DNA of 41,589 nt. Origin: Burkholderiales bacterium (lineage in GTDB: Bacteria > Pseudomonadota > Gammaproteobacteria > Burkholderiales > Thiobacteraceae). The notes beneath the pieces are model-generated. The model was not told the origin of the DNA, searched no databases, and worked only from the letters and a program-made list of their open reading frames with translations. The position numbers and the translations under genes were made by a program. Numbering within the stretch: the first letter of the stretch is position 1; each line of letters opens with the position of its first letter. Below are positions 7,592-15,459 of the stretch, piece after piece. The stretch is taken from the NCBI GenBank assembly GCA_018781585.1, contig JADMJT010000007.1, forward strand, positions 1 to 41,589, written 5' to 3'.

Positions 7592-7948
7592 TCAGCAACC
7601 CGTAGGATAACCAGACGGTAAGTAACAACCGGTTCGGTCTCTATATATGTTTACTGTATTACCCCGCCCGTTACGTTGTATATAGCGATTCGTTCGTGCG
7701 ACATTCCCGAGCGGTCCGGGATGACTGCCATTAATGTGATCGCGGTAAGAACCACCATATGGCGTGTGGCCTAATTCATGAAAAGCAACTACATCAAGAG
7801 GCTGTCCATTATGTTGGTTTCCATTCCAAAAAATTGCGTTGCCGCTAGCAAAAGGAGCGCGGGGTCGCGTCTTGTATTGCAACATTCTCGACAGCTTGAA
7901 AAGCCCACGCGCTTTTATATTCAACCCGCCTTGTTCACAAATGCACAA
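7592..7948 (-). pseudogene. HExxH metallopeptidase-like fragment, possible polymorphic-toxin C-terminus
   Basis: The reading frame has only a TTG as possible start and an in-frame stop a few codons upstream, so it looks like the detached C-terminal end of a larger protein. The striking part is LDVVAFHELGHTPYGGSYRD (about residues 51-70), a zinc-binding HExxH helix, followed by a Cys-containing tail (GCYLPSGYPTGC). Zinc-peptidase domains with this motif occur as toxin tips of RHS-like proteins, and orphan tips next to small exported genes are common. I cannot name the family. The DNA is AT-richer than the surroundings. Confidence 0.5.
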
Positions 7949-8019
7949 AAAATGGGGTTAGGTCTAGAAGCGTAGCATTCCCTACTTCACTGCCACACCC
8001 TAGCTGGTCGAAATCCCAA

Positions 8020-8442
8020 TCATTTATCAGTCTGCTTTTTCGTAGCAACAAACAGTTTCAGCTTCGGTTCGATCGATGCAAGCGTGTCAAAATTCCGATC
8101 ATCGTGCAGCAATCGCACGTTATGCTCAATGGCAATGCGTGCGATAAGGCAATCATGCGGGCTGCGCGGCGTATAGCCACGAAAGCGGCAATGCGCATAG
8201 AGTTCGGCTGCCTTTTCGTATGTTTTGATGGGGTGGGTGGGGAGCAAGAAGGGGAGTGTAGAAAAATATTTCCGCAACTTTATCAGCCGCTCGGCCGATG
8301 CCGCCCCTTGCAGTATTTCCTGATAGACAACGGGTGCGAGGGCGGCGGCGTTGTCTTCCAGGAGCTTTCGTAATACGGCAGTTTGAGGGGTGGATTGATT
8401 CCTGAGCAGGTCTATCCAGACCGAACTATCAACGAGTACCAC
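8020..8442 (-). CDS. vapC: VapC-type PIN-domain toxin (first module)
   Basis: 140 residues, typical VapC length. PIN ribonuclease acidic residues are visible: D5 in VLVDSSVWIDLL, E42 in YQEILQGA, D97 in SPHDCLIARIA and D114/D115 in LLHDDRNFD. VapC toxins cleave tRNA or rRNA and are held inactive by VapB. The start overlaps the end of the antitoxin frame by 14 bases, so it is coupled to vapB upstream. All key residues are present, so it should be active. Confidence 0.93.
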   Translation of the reverse strand: MVLVDSSVWIDLLRNQSTPQTAVLRKLLEDNAAALAPVVYQEILQGAASAERLIKLRKYFSTLPFLLPTHPIKTYEKAAELYAHCRFRGYTPRSPHDCLIARIAIEHNVRLLHDDRNFDTLASIEPKLKLFVATKKQTDK

Positions 8443-8644
8443 GATTCATGCTCGCACGCACTGCGCGCACGTCGTAATCCGGCGCGATCAAGTCTTGCCC
8501 GACCAAGTCGAGCACGTTTTTGCGCTTTCGAAGCGCGACAATCTCACGTAGCGCGAGATCCACGACCTCACGTTTAGTTTTGGCGTGGGTTAGCTTCATT
8601 GCTTCAGTGACAAGCTTGTCGTCTAAAATAATATTGGTTCTCAT
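8429..8644 (-). CDS. vapB: VapB-type antitoxin (first module)
   Basis: 71 residues from the ATG at 8644, preceded by the ribosome-binding site GGAGGTGTAT; a longer frame to 8713 has no such support. RTNIILDDKLVTEAMKL and KTKREVVDLALREIVALRKR form the ribbon-helix-helix/VapB_antitoxin pattern. The C-terminal tail (LIAPDYDVRAVRASMNRG) is the usual toxin-binding part. It forms a module with the downstream vapC and probably represses its own promoter. Confidence 0.9.
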   Translation of the reverse strand: MRTNIILDDKLVTEAMKLTHAKTKREVVDLALREIVALRKRKNVLDLVGQDLIAPDYDVRAVRASMNRGTR

Positions 8645-8662
8645 ATACACCTCCGAGTGTGT

Positions 8663-8691
8663 ATTGTATTGCCCGGATAGCGAATCTGCAA
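8663..8691 (-). promoter_or_regulatory. Candidate sigma-70 promoter of vapBC
   Basis: On the minus strand TTGCAG (8691-8686) and TACAAT (8668-8663) are separated by 17 bp, just upstream of the vapB ribosome-binding site. A 7-bp inverted repeat TGCCCGG/CCGGGCA (8670-8676 and 8699-8705) straddles the -35 region and could be the VapBC operator. Pattern match only. Confidence 0.5.
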
Positions 8692-8713
8692 TGCGAAACC
8701 GGGCATCTGGCAA

Positions 8714-10429
8714 TTAATGCGCGTGCAGCTTGCCATAAGCAGCGAGCAGCCGCTGATGCATGTCGCAACCCTGTAGCGCGAGCCCCGGCGAGTGTAGACC
8801 AAAGAAGCGTTGCTCTTTATCGAGCAGCGCTTTTGCTTGTTGTAGCGTGTCCGTGCCGTAGAGTTGTTTCAGCGCGTCGGTGTACGGAGCGGCATCGCCC
8901 AGATTCAGCAAGTTCTCAATGCACAGGTAAACGCGTCGGCGCTGTTCGTTCAACTGGGCGAAATGGCGCGCCCAGTCGCAGCCTTCGCGCGTGGCTTCTT
9001 CATCACCGATGGCCAGCGCCAGCAGGGTTTTTAACTCGCCCACGCGCAAGTCTTTCCACAAGGAGCCTGCATCGGGTGCGAGGCCGATCAGCGCCGCGAC
9101 CGGGCGCTGGTCGGCGAGGCCGAGTTCGTTCAAGGTTTCCAACAAGTCTTTGCATTCGTCGTCGTCCAGATCCGATAGATGCAGAATCGGGGAACGGATG
9201 TCGTTGCCGACGCTGTTGTTTTCATATTCCAAATCGTCGACCGGATAGATCTCGGACATGCCGGGTACGAAGATGCGGCAGGCGTAGACGCCCAGATGGG
9301 TGTAGTCGGCGACGTAAATATCGCGCCCTTCGGCGTGGATGCGCTCGACCGACCAGGTATAGTCTTCTTCGGTGGTGTTGCTGAAATTCCAATCGCTGAA
9401 GGCGAAATCGGGCTTATCGCCGAGGAAGTTCCAACTGATGATGCCGCTGGAGTCGACGAAGTGAATTTCCAGATTCTGTGCATGGGCGATTTCATCCAGA
9501 TCAAATCCCGGTTCGGGAAAGCCGCTCAGCGCATCCAGCGCACGGCCTTGCAGCAGCTCGGTCAAGGCGCGCTCCAGGGCGATTTCAAAGCGCGGGTGTG
9601 CGCCGAAGCTGGAGAAACAACCCTGGTCGTGCGGGTTGAGCAAGGTCACGTTCATCACCGGATACTGCCCACCCAGCGATGCGTCTTTGACCAGGATGCC
9701 GAAGCCAGCGGCGCGCAGGGCGCTGACCCCCGCTGCGATGCGCGGATAGCGCGCGATCACGTCCTCCGGCACATCCGGCAGGCATAGGCCTTCGGCAATG
9801 ATGCGGAACTTGACGTAACGCTCGAAGATTTCCGATAACGCTTGTGTACGCGCTTCGTTGCGCGTGTTGCCCGCCGACATGCCGTTGCTCACATACAGGT
9901 TGCCGATGATGTTGACCGGGAACCACACACTAGCGCCATCACGTTCGCGGATGTAGGGCAGCGCGCAAATGCCGCGCTCGGCGTTGCCGGAGTTGAGGTC
10001 CACCAGCGCGCTGGCATCTACCGCGCCTTCCGGGTTGTAGAACCGGTGCAGTTCTGGCGTGAGCAATGCTTCTGGCCAATGGCCGTCCTCGTCATGTTTA
10101 AACCATTGTTCGCGCGGGTAGTGCGTGAAGTCGCGATTGGCAATCGCCTCGCCCAGATAATAATGCGTCCAGAAATAGTTGCAGGAGAGGCGCTCGAAAA
10201 ACTCGCCCAGTGCGCTCGCCAGTGCCGCAAGCCGGGTGGCGCCCTTGCCGTTGGTGAACATCAGCGGACAATCGCGCTCGCTGATATGCACCGACCAGAT
10301 GCCTTCTACCGGGTTGAGCCAGGTGCGCTCTTCAACATGGAAGCCCAAGGCTGCAAGCTTGCCAGTCATAGAGGCGATAGAGGATTCGAGCGAGGCGTCT
10401 TTGCCTGTGATAAAGGTTTCTGTTTGCAT
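8714..10429 (-). CDS. ycaO: YcaO protein (ribosomal protein S12 methylthiotransferase accessory factor)
   Basis: 571 residues from the ATG at 10429, close to the E. coli YcaO length. Start choice: a strong CCTCC/AGGA region precedes MQTETFITGKDASLESSIAS, which matches the family start; a TTG five codons earlier is unlikely. YcaO proteins use ATP to activate backbone amides. The E. coli member enhances RimO-dependent methylthiolation of S12. ATP-site segments ALASALGEFFERLSCNYFW, TRNEARTQALSEIFERYVKF and ERALTELLQGRALD, each with conserved acidic or Arg residues, are present. No azole-peptide precursor or dehydrogenase gene is nearby, favouring the housekeeping role. Confidence 0.93.
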   Translation of the reverse strand: MQTETFITGKDASLESSIASMTGKLAALGFHVEERTWLNPVEGIWSVHISERDCPLMFTNGKGATRLAALASALGEFFERLSCNYFWTHYYLGEAIANRDFTHYPREQWFKHDEDGHWPEALLTPELHRFYNPEGAVDASALVDLNSGNAERGICALPYIRERDGASVWFPVNIIGNLYVSNGMSAGNTRNEARTQALSEIFERYVKFRIIAEGLCLPDVPEDVIARYPRIAAGVSALRAAGFGILVKDASLGGQYPVMNVTLLNPHDQGCFSSFGAHPRFEIALERALTELLQGRALDALSGFPEPGFDLDEIAHAQNLEIHFVDSSGIISWNFLGDKPDFAFSDWNFSNTTEEDYTWSVERIHAEGRDIYVADYTHLGVYACRIFVPGMSEIYPVDDLEYENNSVGNDIRSPILHLSDLDDDECKDLLETLNELGLADQRPVAALIGLAPDAGSLWKDLRVGELKTLLALAIGDEEATREGCDWARHFAQLNEQRRRVYLCIENLLNLGDAAPYTDALKQLYGTDTLQQAKALLDKEQRFFGLHSPGLALQGCDMHQRLLAAYGKLHAH

Positions 10430-10548
10430 GGAGGGTCCTGCCAAGAAGGGGTGGGGTTATCAAAAAAATCGGTGCGATAAAGCTAAAGTCACCCATTATC
10501 GTTTAAATTCTGGTGGACATGACGCTTTAAGCCCTTGGGAGCCCTTGT

Positions 10549-11256
10549 ATGACTTTTCCGCTTTTTATCACTTTACTAATATTAACCGCCACGCTGATCG
10601 TGATGTGGAACAAGCTGCGCAAAGCGCGCCGCGCGGAATACATTCGCACCTACTCTCTGCCCGATGGGCTTTTCGAGCGTCTGCGCAAGCGGCGGCCTGA
10701 GTTGAGCTTAAAAGAATGCCAACTTGTCAGTCATGCACTCAGGCAATTCTTCCTGGCTTACTTGAAAAGTGGCTGTAAGTTTGTCGCGATGCCTTCGCAG
10801 GTCGCTGATGATCTTTGGCATGAGTTCATCTTGTACACAAAAAACTACGATCTCTTTTGCAAGCACGCTTTCGGTGGTTTTTTGCATCACTCCCCAGCCG
10901 TGGTGCTGAGCACTGCGCAACAAAACAATACTGGATTGCGCCGCTGTTGGTGGCACACCTGCCGCGAAGAAAACATTAACCCGCGCGACCCCACTCGCCT
11001 GCCGCTGCTGTTTGCCTTGGATGCCAAGCTCAAGGTGGCGGATGGTTTCCACTATGTTGCTGACTGCAGCTCGGTGCGTAGAAAATCAACAGGTAATGAT
11101 TCTGGCGGCGCTGTCTATTGCGGCGGCGATTTTTCCAGTTCAGGTTTTGATGGTGGCACCGATGGGTTTGGTGATGCGTCATCCGCAGACGGCGGCGGCT
11201 TGGGGGATGGTGGGAGCGGCTGCGGTGGCGGGGGTTGTGGTGGGGGTGGCGACTAA
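10549..11256 (+). CDS. Glycine/cysteine-rich membrane-anchored protein with GRDP-like domain
   Basis: 235 residues. One N-terminal membrane segment (FPLFITLLILTATLIVMW, residues 3-20) is followed by a helical domain. This contains ADDLWHEFILYTKNYDLFCK, a motif of the glycine-rich domain-containing (DUF1399-like) family, then AFGGFLHHSP. The last 60 residues are a low-complexity Gly/Ser/Asp tail ending in repeated GCGGGG with several cysteines, a tail common in such bacterial proteins. The cysteines could bind metal or form disulfides, but this is not known. Its stop overlaps the ATG of the next gene (TAATG), so it begins a three-gene operon. Confidence 0.75.
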   Translation: MTFPLFITLLILTATLIVMWNKLRKARRAEYIRTYSLPDGLFERLRKRRPELSLKECQLVSHALRQFFLAYLKSGCKFVAMPSQVADDLWHEFILYTKNYDLFCKHAFGGFLHHSPAVVLSTAQQNNTGLRRCWWHTCREENINPRDPTRLPLLFALDAKLKVADGFHYVADCSSVRRKSTGNDSGGAVYCGGDFSSSGFDGGTDGFGDASSADGGGLGDGGSGCGGGGCGGGGD

Positions 11257-12122
11257 TGCCGCACAGGCTATCTGCTGTATGGCGCGCCAAGTTGCAGGGG
11301 ATTTCTCTACTCTTGTTAGCGGCCTTGCTCGCGCTCCCAGCTACTGCGCAGATGGGCGGCTTTGGCCGCAAAGGGATGGGGGGCGAGCGGCCCGCAGGTA
11401 TGCAAGACAATTCGTCCGTCTCGTCCGATGGCGTTGAACGGCTCGAACACGAGATTACTGCAACGGGTCTGTCCGTTGCTTTCCCAACTGAGTTCGAGTG
11501 CGCACCGATTGCCTCCCCCTTTGCTTCGCCCGACCGTTTTGATGGCAGCACACGCCGTGGTGACCGCAATAGCGGCTTGCACGGCGGCATGGATCTCAGC
11601 TTGAAGGAAGGCACGCCTTTGCTGGCGATTTCATCTGGCGAAGTCATTGCACGCGGTGAAGGCGGTCGCTTGGAAGGCATTTACCTGTGGCTGCGGCACG
11701 CACCGGCGGATACTGGGTTGCCGTTTTGGGTGTTTATCAAATATCAGCATCTTGCTGCGCTCCCTGTCCCCAATGTGGGTGATCGTGTGCAAGTCGGCCA
11801 GGTCATCGGGCTATCGGGCAACACGGGCACAACGGGGGGGGCCTTTGGTGCGGCAGGCTACCCGCACTTGCATTTGAGCGCCTTCTACGGGCCCCGTTCG
11901 GAATACATCAAAAAGGGAATGTTTAACTCAATGGTTCAGGGGCAAGGCGCGGCGCTCGATGATCCGCTGATCCTCTATCTACAAGGGGTTAGCGATTTGA
12001 AACAAGTCCGCAATGTATCGAATGAACACAGACAAATCAGCATTGCCGTGGTGGGTGAGGATGGCGCTGTTTATCCCACAGGCAGCAAATCGGTCTGGCC
12101 GGTTCGTTGCAAGCGCAAATAG
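11256..12122 (+). CDS. Exported M23-family metallopeptidase
   Basis: 288 residues from the ATG overlapping the previous stop. A signal peptide (RAKLQGISLLLLAALLALPA) would be cut after about residue 31. The M23 (LytM/lysostaphin-like) zinc ligands are complete: H109 and D113 in LHGGMDLS, and the HxH pair H204/H206 in YPHLHLS, with VGDRVQVGQVIGLSGNTGT before it. Active members cut peptidoglycan cross-bridges in the periplasm; here all ligands are present, so activity is likely. The exact substrate is unknown. It is co-transcribed with the Gly/Cys-rich protein and a predicted amidohydrolase. Confidence 0.88.
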   Translation: MPHRLSAVWRAKLQGISLLLLAALLALPATAQMGGFGRKGMGGERPAGMQDNSSVSSDGVERLEHEITATGLSVAFPTEFECAPIASPFASPDRFDGSTRRGDRNSGLHGGMDLSLKEGTPLLAISSGEVIARGEGGRLEGIYLWLRHAPADTGLPFWVFIKYQHLAALPVPNVGDRVQVGQVIGLSGNTGTTGGAFGAAGYPHLHLSAFYGPRSEYIKKGMFNSMVQGQGAALDDPLILYLQGVSDLKQVRNVSNEHRQISIAVVGEDGAVYPTGSKSVWPVRCKRK

Positions 12123-12134
12123 ACGGTTTAGATC

Positions 12135-13187
12135 ATGAAAAGCATGCCGCAACGCTTCGCCTTGAAGCACGCGCTGTTTGCGTGTTTGTTCTGGCTCGCG
12201 CCCTCGCCCACTCTCGCCTATGACGGCCCGATTGTTGACGCCCACAAGCACTGGGCTGAGGGCATGAACGTCGATGACGTTCGCTTGCGCGCCAAAAATA
12301 ATAACGTCACCCGATTTGTGATCTTTCCGCGCCACTTTGGCCGTGACGGCATCACCGAGGAAGTGGCCGATCGGCTCGCCCGAGAGCATGGGGATATTTT
12401 TTGGGTGTTGATCGGCCTGCAAAAGAGTGAATTGATAGGAATAGCCGTCAGGGGATCTAGCCTCTGGGATTGGCATCATCCGCCCTCAGAGTGGAAGTCG
12501 TTTCTTGCATGGGCTCGCGATGAGCTATTGTCTGGGCGTCGGCATGGCCTAGGAGAATTGACGGCCAAGCACTACGCCTATACTCAGGGGCTGGGGGCCG
12601 AACGTGACCTTCCACTGGATAGCGTTATATTTAACGACCTGTTACGCCTTTCCGCCGAAACCAAGCGCCCTTTTGTGTTACATGCCGAGGCGGAAAAACA
12701 CGTAATGGCGGCGCTTGAAAAGCAATTAACCGAAGTGCCCGGTGCGATCCTGATCTGGGCGCACGCTTGTGGCCGGACAGCACCCGGCGAAGCTCGGCGA
12801 TTGCTGAGGCGCTTTCCTAATTTGCACTGCGATCTGGCGAACATGACCGACACGGGACAGTACGGCAGCCTTTGGCCCAGGGCCGGTTCCTGGACTTATC
12901 AGTTTGAGAAAGCGGGACAAATCATCCCGGAGTGGAAGGCAGTGGTGCTTGAGTTTCCCGGCAGATTCGTGCTCGGAATGGACAACAACGAGCAGAAGGG
13001 CTGGGTAAATGGCGGGTGGAACCGCCGCCTGAATCGTTTCCGCAGCTTGCTGGACCAACTCCCGGCCAGTGTCGCCAGCGCTTTAGCGCACGAGAATGCC
13101 GTCAGATTATTTGGGCCAACTTTTACCCCCGATTCGACCCCGCTACCATTTCAAACAGATACAAACGGCACTCAAGCGGGCCATTGA
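12135..13187 (+). CDS. Exported amidohydrolase-family (TIM-barrel) protein
   Basis: 350 residues. A signal peptide (ALKHALFACLFWLAPSPTLA) precedes YDGPIVDAHKHW, where the HxH pair of the amidohydrolase superfamily sits. RPFVLHAEAE, ILIWAHACG and FVLGMDNNE fit the later metal-ligand strands of the amidohydrolase-2 type, and HENAVRLFG is the usual barrel end. After that a 21-residue tail overlaps the convergent methyltransferase gene by 65 bp. It may hydrolyse a small cyclic amide, lactone or decarboxylate; the substrate is not deducible. It is third in the operon with the Gly/Cys-rich and M23 genes. Confidence 0.8.
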   Translation: MKSMPQRFALKHALFACLFWLAPSPTLAYDGPIVDAHKHWAEGMNVDDVRLRAKNNNVTRFVIFPRHFGRDGITEEVADRLAREHGDIFWVLIGLQKSELIGIAVRGSSLWDWHHPPSEWKSFLAWARDELLSGRRHGLGELTAKHYAYTQGLGAERDLPLDSVIFNDLLRLSAETKRPFVLHAEAEKHVMAALEKQLTEVPGAILIWAHACGRTAPGEARRLLRRFPNLHCDLANMTDTGQYGSLWPRAGSWTYQFEKAGQIIPEWKAVVLEFPGRFVLGMDNNEQKGWVNGGWNRRLNRFRSLLDQLPASVASALAHENAVRLFGPTFTPDSTPLPFQTDTNGTQAGH

Positions 13188-14262
13188 ATAGCGGAATTTT
13201 GCGCGAAGGCTTGAGCCGCATCAGTTTGGGTAGCCGCGTATCAGCGGTGAGGATGCCGACTTTCCACCCCGCGAAGCGCTGCTTCAACACGCTGCCCAAT
13301 TTGGGATACAACTCGGCCAACTCGTCTGCCTCGCCGATACGTTCGCCATAGGGCGGGTTCATCACCAGCACGCCGCTTGGCGCAGGCGCGGTGATGTCGA
13401 GGATGTCTTGCTCGACGACCGCCGCCACTTTGCTCAAGCCGGCATTCTCTAAATTTTTGTTGGCGTCGATCACCGCCCACTTATCGATATCGCTGCCGTA
13501 GATGGGCAAAGCCGTCGCGGACAAAACTTTGCTCGCCGCTTCGGCGCGCATTTGCTCCCACACGCTACGCTCGAAATTTTTCAGGCGTTCGAAACCAAAC
13601 GGCCGGTTGATGCCGGGTGCGATGTGCTGCGCCATCAGCGCCGCCTCCAAGACGAAGGTGCCGCTGCCGCACATGGGATCGAGCAGCGGCATGCCCGGCT
13701 CCCAGCCGCTGAGTTTGAGAATGCCGGCGGCGAGATTCTCGCGCAGCGGCGCTTCGCCGGTGAATTGGCGGTAGCCGCGCTTGAACAGCGTTTCACCCGA
13801 GGTGTCGAGATAGAGGGTGAATTGCTGCGCATCGAAATAAGCGTGAATGCGCACATCCGGTTGCTTTGTATCGACGCTGGGGCGAATGCCGGTGAGATCG
13901 CGAAAGTGATCGCACGCCGCATCTTTGATGCGCAAGGTAATAAACTCCAAGCTTTTCAACTGGCAGCGCTGGGCGGTAACTTTGACCGCGATGGTGTCGT
14001 GTGGCGTGAACCAATTTTCCCACGGCAGGCTGCGCGCGCGCTGGTACACATCCTCTTCGATGCGATAAGGCGCACTGTCGATTTGCCACAGCACGCGGCT
14101 GGCGACGCGGCTTTCCAGATTGACGCGATAGCACAGCGCCATGGGGCCTGCGAAACTCGCACCGCCATCGGTGGCTTTGGCGTGCGCTGCGCCGAGTGTT
14201 ACTAGCTCTTGCGCGAGAACCGCTTCCAGGCCGCGCGGGCAGGTGGCGAAAAATTGATTCAT
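13123..14262 (-). CDS. rlmL: THUMP-domain 23S rRNA guanine-N2 methyltransferase (RlmL-type)
   Basis: 379 residues, equal to the RlmL half of E. coli RlmKL, so this is the unfused form. The N-terminal region MNQFFATCPRGLEAVLAQEL starts the ferredoxin-like/THUMP part. Then come the SAM-binding PLLDPMCGSGTFVLEAALMA, an acidic SDID loop and the catalytic NPPYGERIG motif for N2-guanine methylation. The 3' end overlaps the convergent amidohydrolase gene. Expected function is m2G2445 in 23S rRNA, from family knowledge; related RNA guanine methyltransferases cannot be fully excluded. Confidence 0.88.
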   Translation of the reverse strand: MNQFFATCPRGLEAVLAQELVTLGAAHAKATDGGASFAGPMALCYRVNLESRVASRVLWQIDSAPYRIEEDVYQRARSLPWENWFTPHDTIAVKVTAQRCQLKSLEFITLRIKDAACDHFRDLTGIRPSVDTKQPDVRIHAYFDAQQFTLYLDTSGETLFKRGYRQFTGEAPLRENLAAGILKLSGWEPGMPLLDPMCGSGTFVLEAALMAQHIAPGINRPFGFERLKNFERSVWEQMRAEAASKVLSATALPIYGSDIDKWAVIDANKNLENAGLSKVAAVVEQDILDITAPAPSGVLVMNPPYGERIGEADELAELYPKLGSVLKQRFAGWKVGILTADTRLPKLMRLKPSRKIPLFNGPLECRLYLFEMVAGSNRG

Positions 14263-14317
14263 GGCTTTTCCTATTGGGGGTGGTACTTGCCGGCAGGGAT
14301 GCCGGCGCTACAACTTT

Positions 14318-14728
14318 TTAAAAAGGTTTGACGACGACCAAGATGACGACGGCGAACAATATCAGCACCGGCAGCTCATTGAACCAGCGATACCAAACAT
14401 GGCTGTGCGTGTTGCTCCCCTGTTTAAAATCATCGAGCAACTTTCCGCAATAGAGATGATAGGCGATGAGGATGGCCACCAGCACCAGTTTCACCATCAA
14501 CCAGCCGCCGGTGATGCCATAACCCAGCCACAACCATAACCCCGTCGCGAGCGTTAACACGCCCAATGGCGTGATAAAGCGATAAAGTTTGCGCTCCATC
14601 ACCTGGAGCTGCGCGGCCACCGCAGCATCTTGTGTCATAGCGTGATTCACGAATAAGCGCGGCAGGTAAAATAGCCCGGCGAACCAGCTCACCATGAAAA
14701 TAATGTGGAACGCTTTGACCCAAAGCAT
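14318..14728 (-). CDS. hemJ: HemJ-type protoporphyrinogen IX oxidase
   Basis: 136 residues with four membrane helices. LWVKAFHIIFMVSWFAGLFY with H8 and the following LPRLFVNHA are the family hallmark (TIGR00701/UPF0093). GWLMVKLVLVAILIAYHLYC carries the conserved lysine and histidine region. HemJ oxidises protoporphyrinogen IX in haem synthesis in bacteria lacking HemG/HemY. The next 185 bp up to the tlpA-like gene is mostly a palindromic repeat. Confidence 0.93.
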   Translation of the reverse strand: MLWVKAFHIIFMVSWFAGLFYLPRLFVNHAMTQDAAVAAQLQVMERKLYRFITPLGVLTLATGLWLWLGYGITGGWLMVKLVLVAILIAYHLYCGKLLDDFKQGSNTHSHVWYRWFNELPVLILFAVVILVVVKPF

Positions 14729-14762
14729 GGTCTGTCCTTGCCCATTCCTAATGATTTTAAAA

Positions 14763-14901
14763 GGGTGCCTCTAAAAATTCGCTCAGGGCGCGAGGGTAAG
14801 GCGGAAGTGCGCGAAAAAGCGCAATGTACACGCAGTACTGAGCATTTTGAGCGCATTTCCAACGCCGCCATCGTGGCTTGAGCGATTTTTTAGAGGCGCC
14901 C
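14763..14901. repeat. 139-bp palindromic repeat between hemJ and the TlpA-like gene
   Basis: Inverted arms of 23 bp with two mismatches at 14763-14785 (GGGTGCCTCTAAAAATTCGC...) and 14879-14901 bracket a region with an inner hairpin TGCGC-GAAAAA-GCGCA (14808-14823) and a longer imperfect stem around GCGGAAGTGCGC/GCGCATTTCC. It has no coding capacity. The GCCTCTAAAAA end differs from the pilT-pilU element, so it is a separate family. Confidence 0.85.
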
Positions 14902-14913
14902 GGAAGAGTATCC

Positions 14914-15459
14914 ATGAATTTTACGCCCCGTATCAAGCAGCTTTTAAAACGCCATTGGGTCTCGCTGGCCTTGATCGGGCTGGTGGCCTTTATGTGGTTC
15001 CGCCCGCCGGCCTGGGTATCGGATCTGAATCAGCCGCTGCCGAACCTGACCTTCACCACGCTCGATGGCCGCATGGGCACGCTGGAAGGGCTGCGCGGCA
15101 AAGTCGTGCTGGTGAATTTCTGGGCTACCTGGTGCCCCTATTGCCGCCACGAAATGCCGGCGATGCAAGCGTTCTATCAAGCGTATCAAGCACAGGGCTT
15201 TGAGATTCTCGCCTTCAGCGTGGATGACGATCCGGCCAAGGTAGAAAGCTTCCTACGCGAAAACGGCTACACCTTTCCGGTACTGATGGCGAATGCAGAG
15301 CAAAGTCACGCATTCGGCGATACCACCCGCCTACCGACCTCTTTCATTATCGACAAGAATGGCCGCTTAAGGCATAAAATCAGCGGTCAGGTGCATTATG
15401 GGCGACTGCAAAATCTAGTCGATCCGCTGCTTACCCCCAAACCAGGAGTTCAAAAATGA
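14914..15459 (+). CDS. TlpA/ResA-like membrane-anchored thioredoxin
   Basis: 181 residues from the ATG at 14914, preceded by GGAAGAG. An earlier start at 14878 would place 12 codons in the palindromic repeat and is unlikely. One membrane anchor (WVSLALIGLVAFMWF, about 15-29) exports a thioredoxin fold with redox motif C74-P-Y-C77 in NFWATWCPYCRHEMPA and the cis-proline loop LPTSFIID. Such proteins reduce periplasmic disulfides, often for cytochrome c maturation. No ccm genes are in view. It overlaps the next gene by four bases. Confidence 0.92.
   Translation: MNFTPRIKQLLKRHWVSLALIGLVAFMWFRPPAWVSDLNQPLPNLTFTTLDGRMGTLEGLRGKVVLVNFWATWCPYCRHEMPAMQAFYQAYQAQGFEILAFSVDDDPAKVESFLRENGYTFPVLMANAEQSHAFGDTTRLPTSFIIDKNGRLRHKISGQVHYGRLQNLVDPLLTPKPGVQK

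Noticed and set aside
14878-14914. Earlier start for the TlpA-like gene
   Set aside because: The 12 extra codons lie within the palindromic repeat and lack a ribosome-binding site; the ATG at 14914 has GGAAGAG and begins a normal signal anchor.
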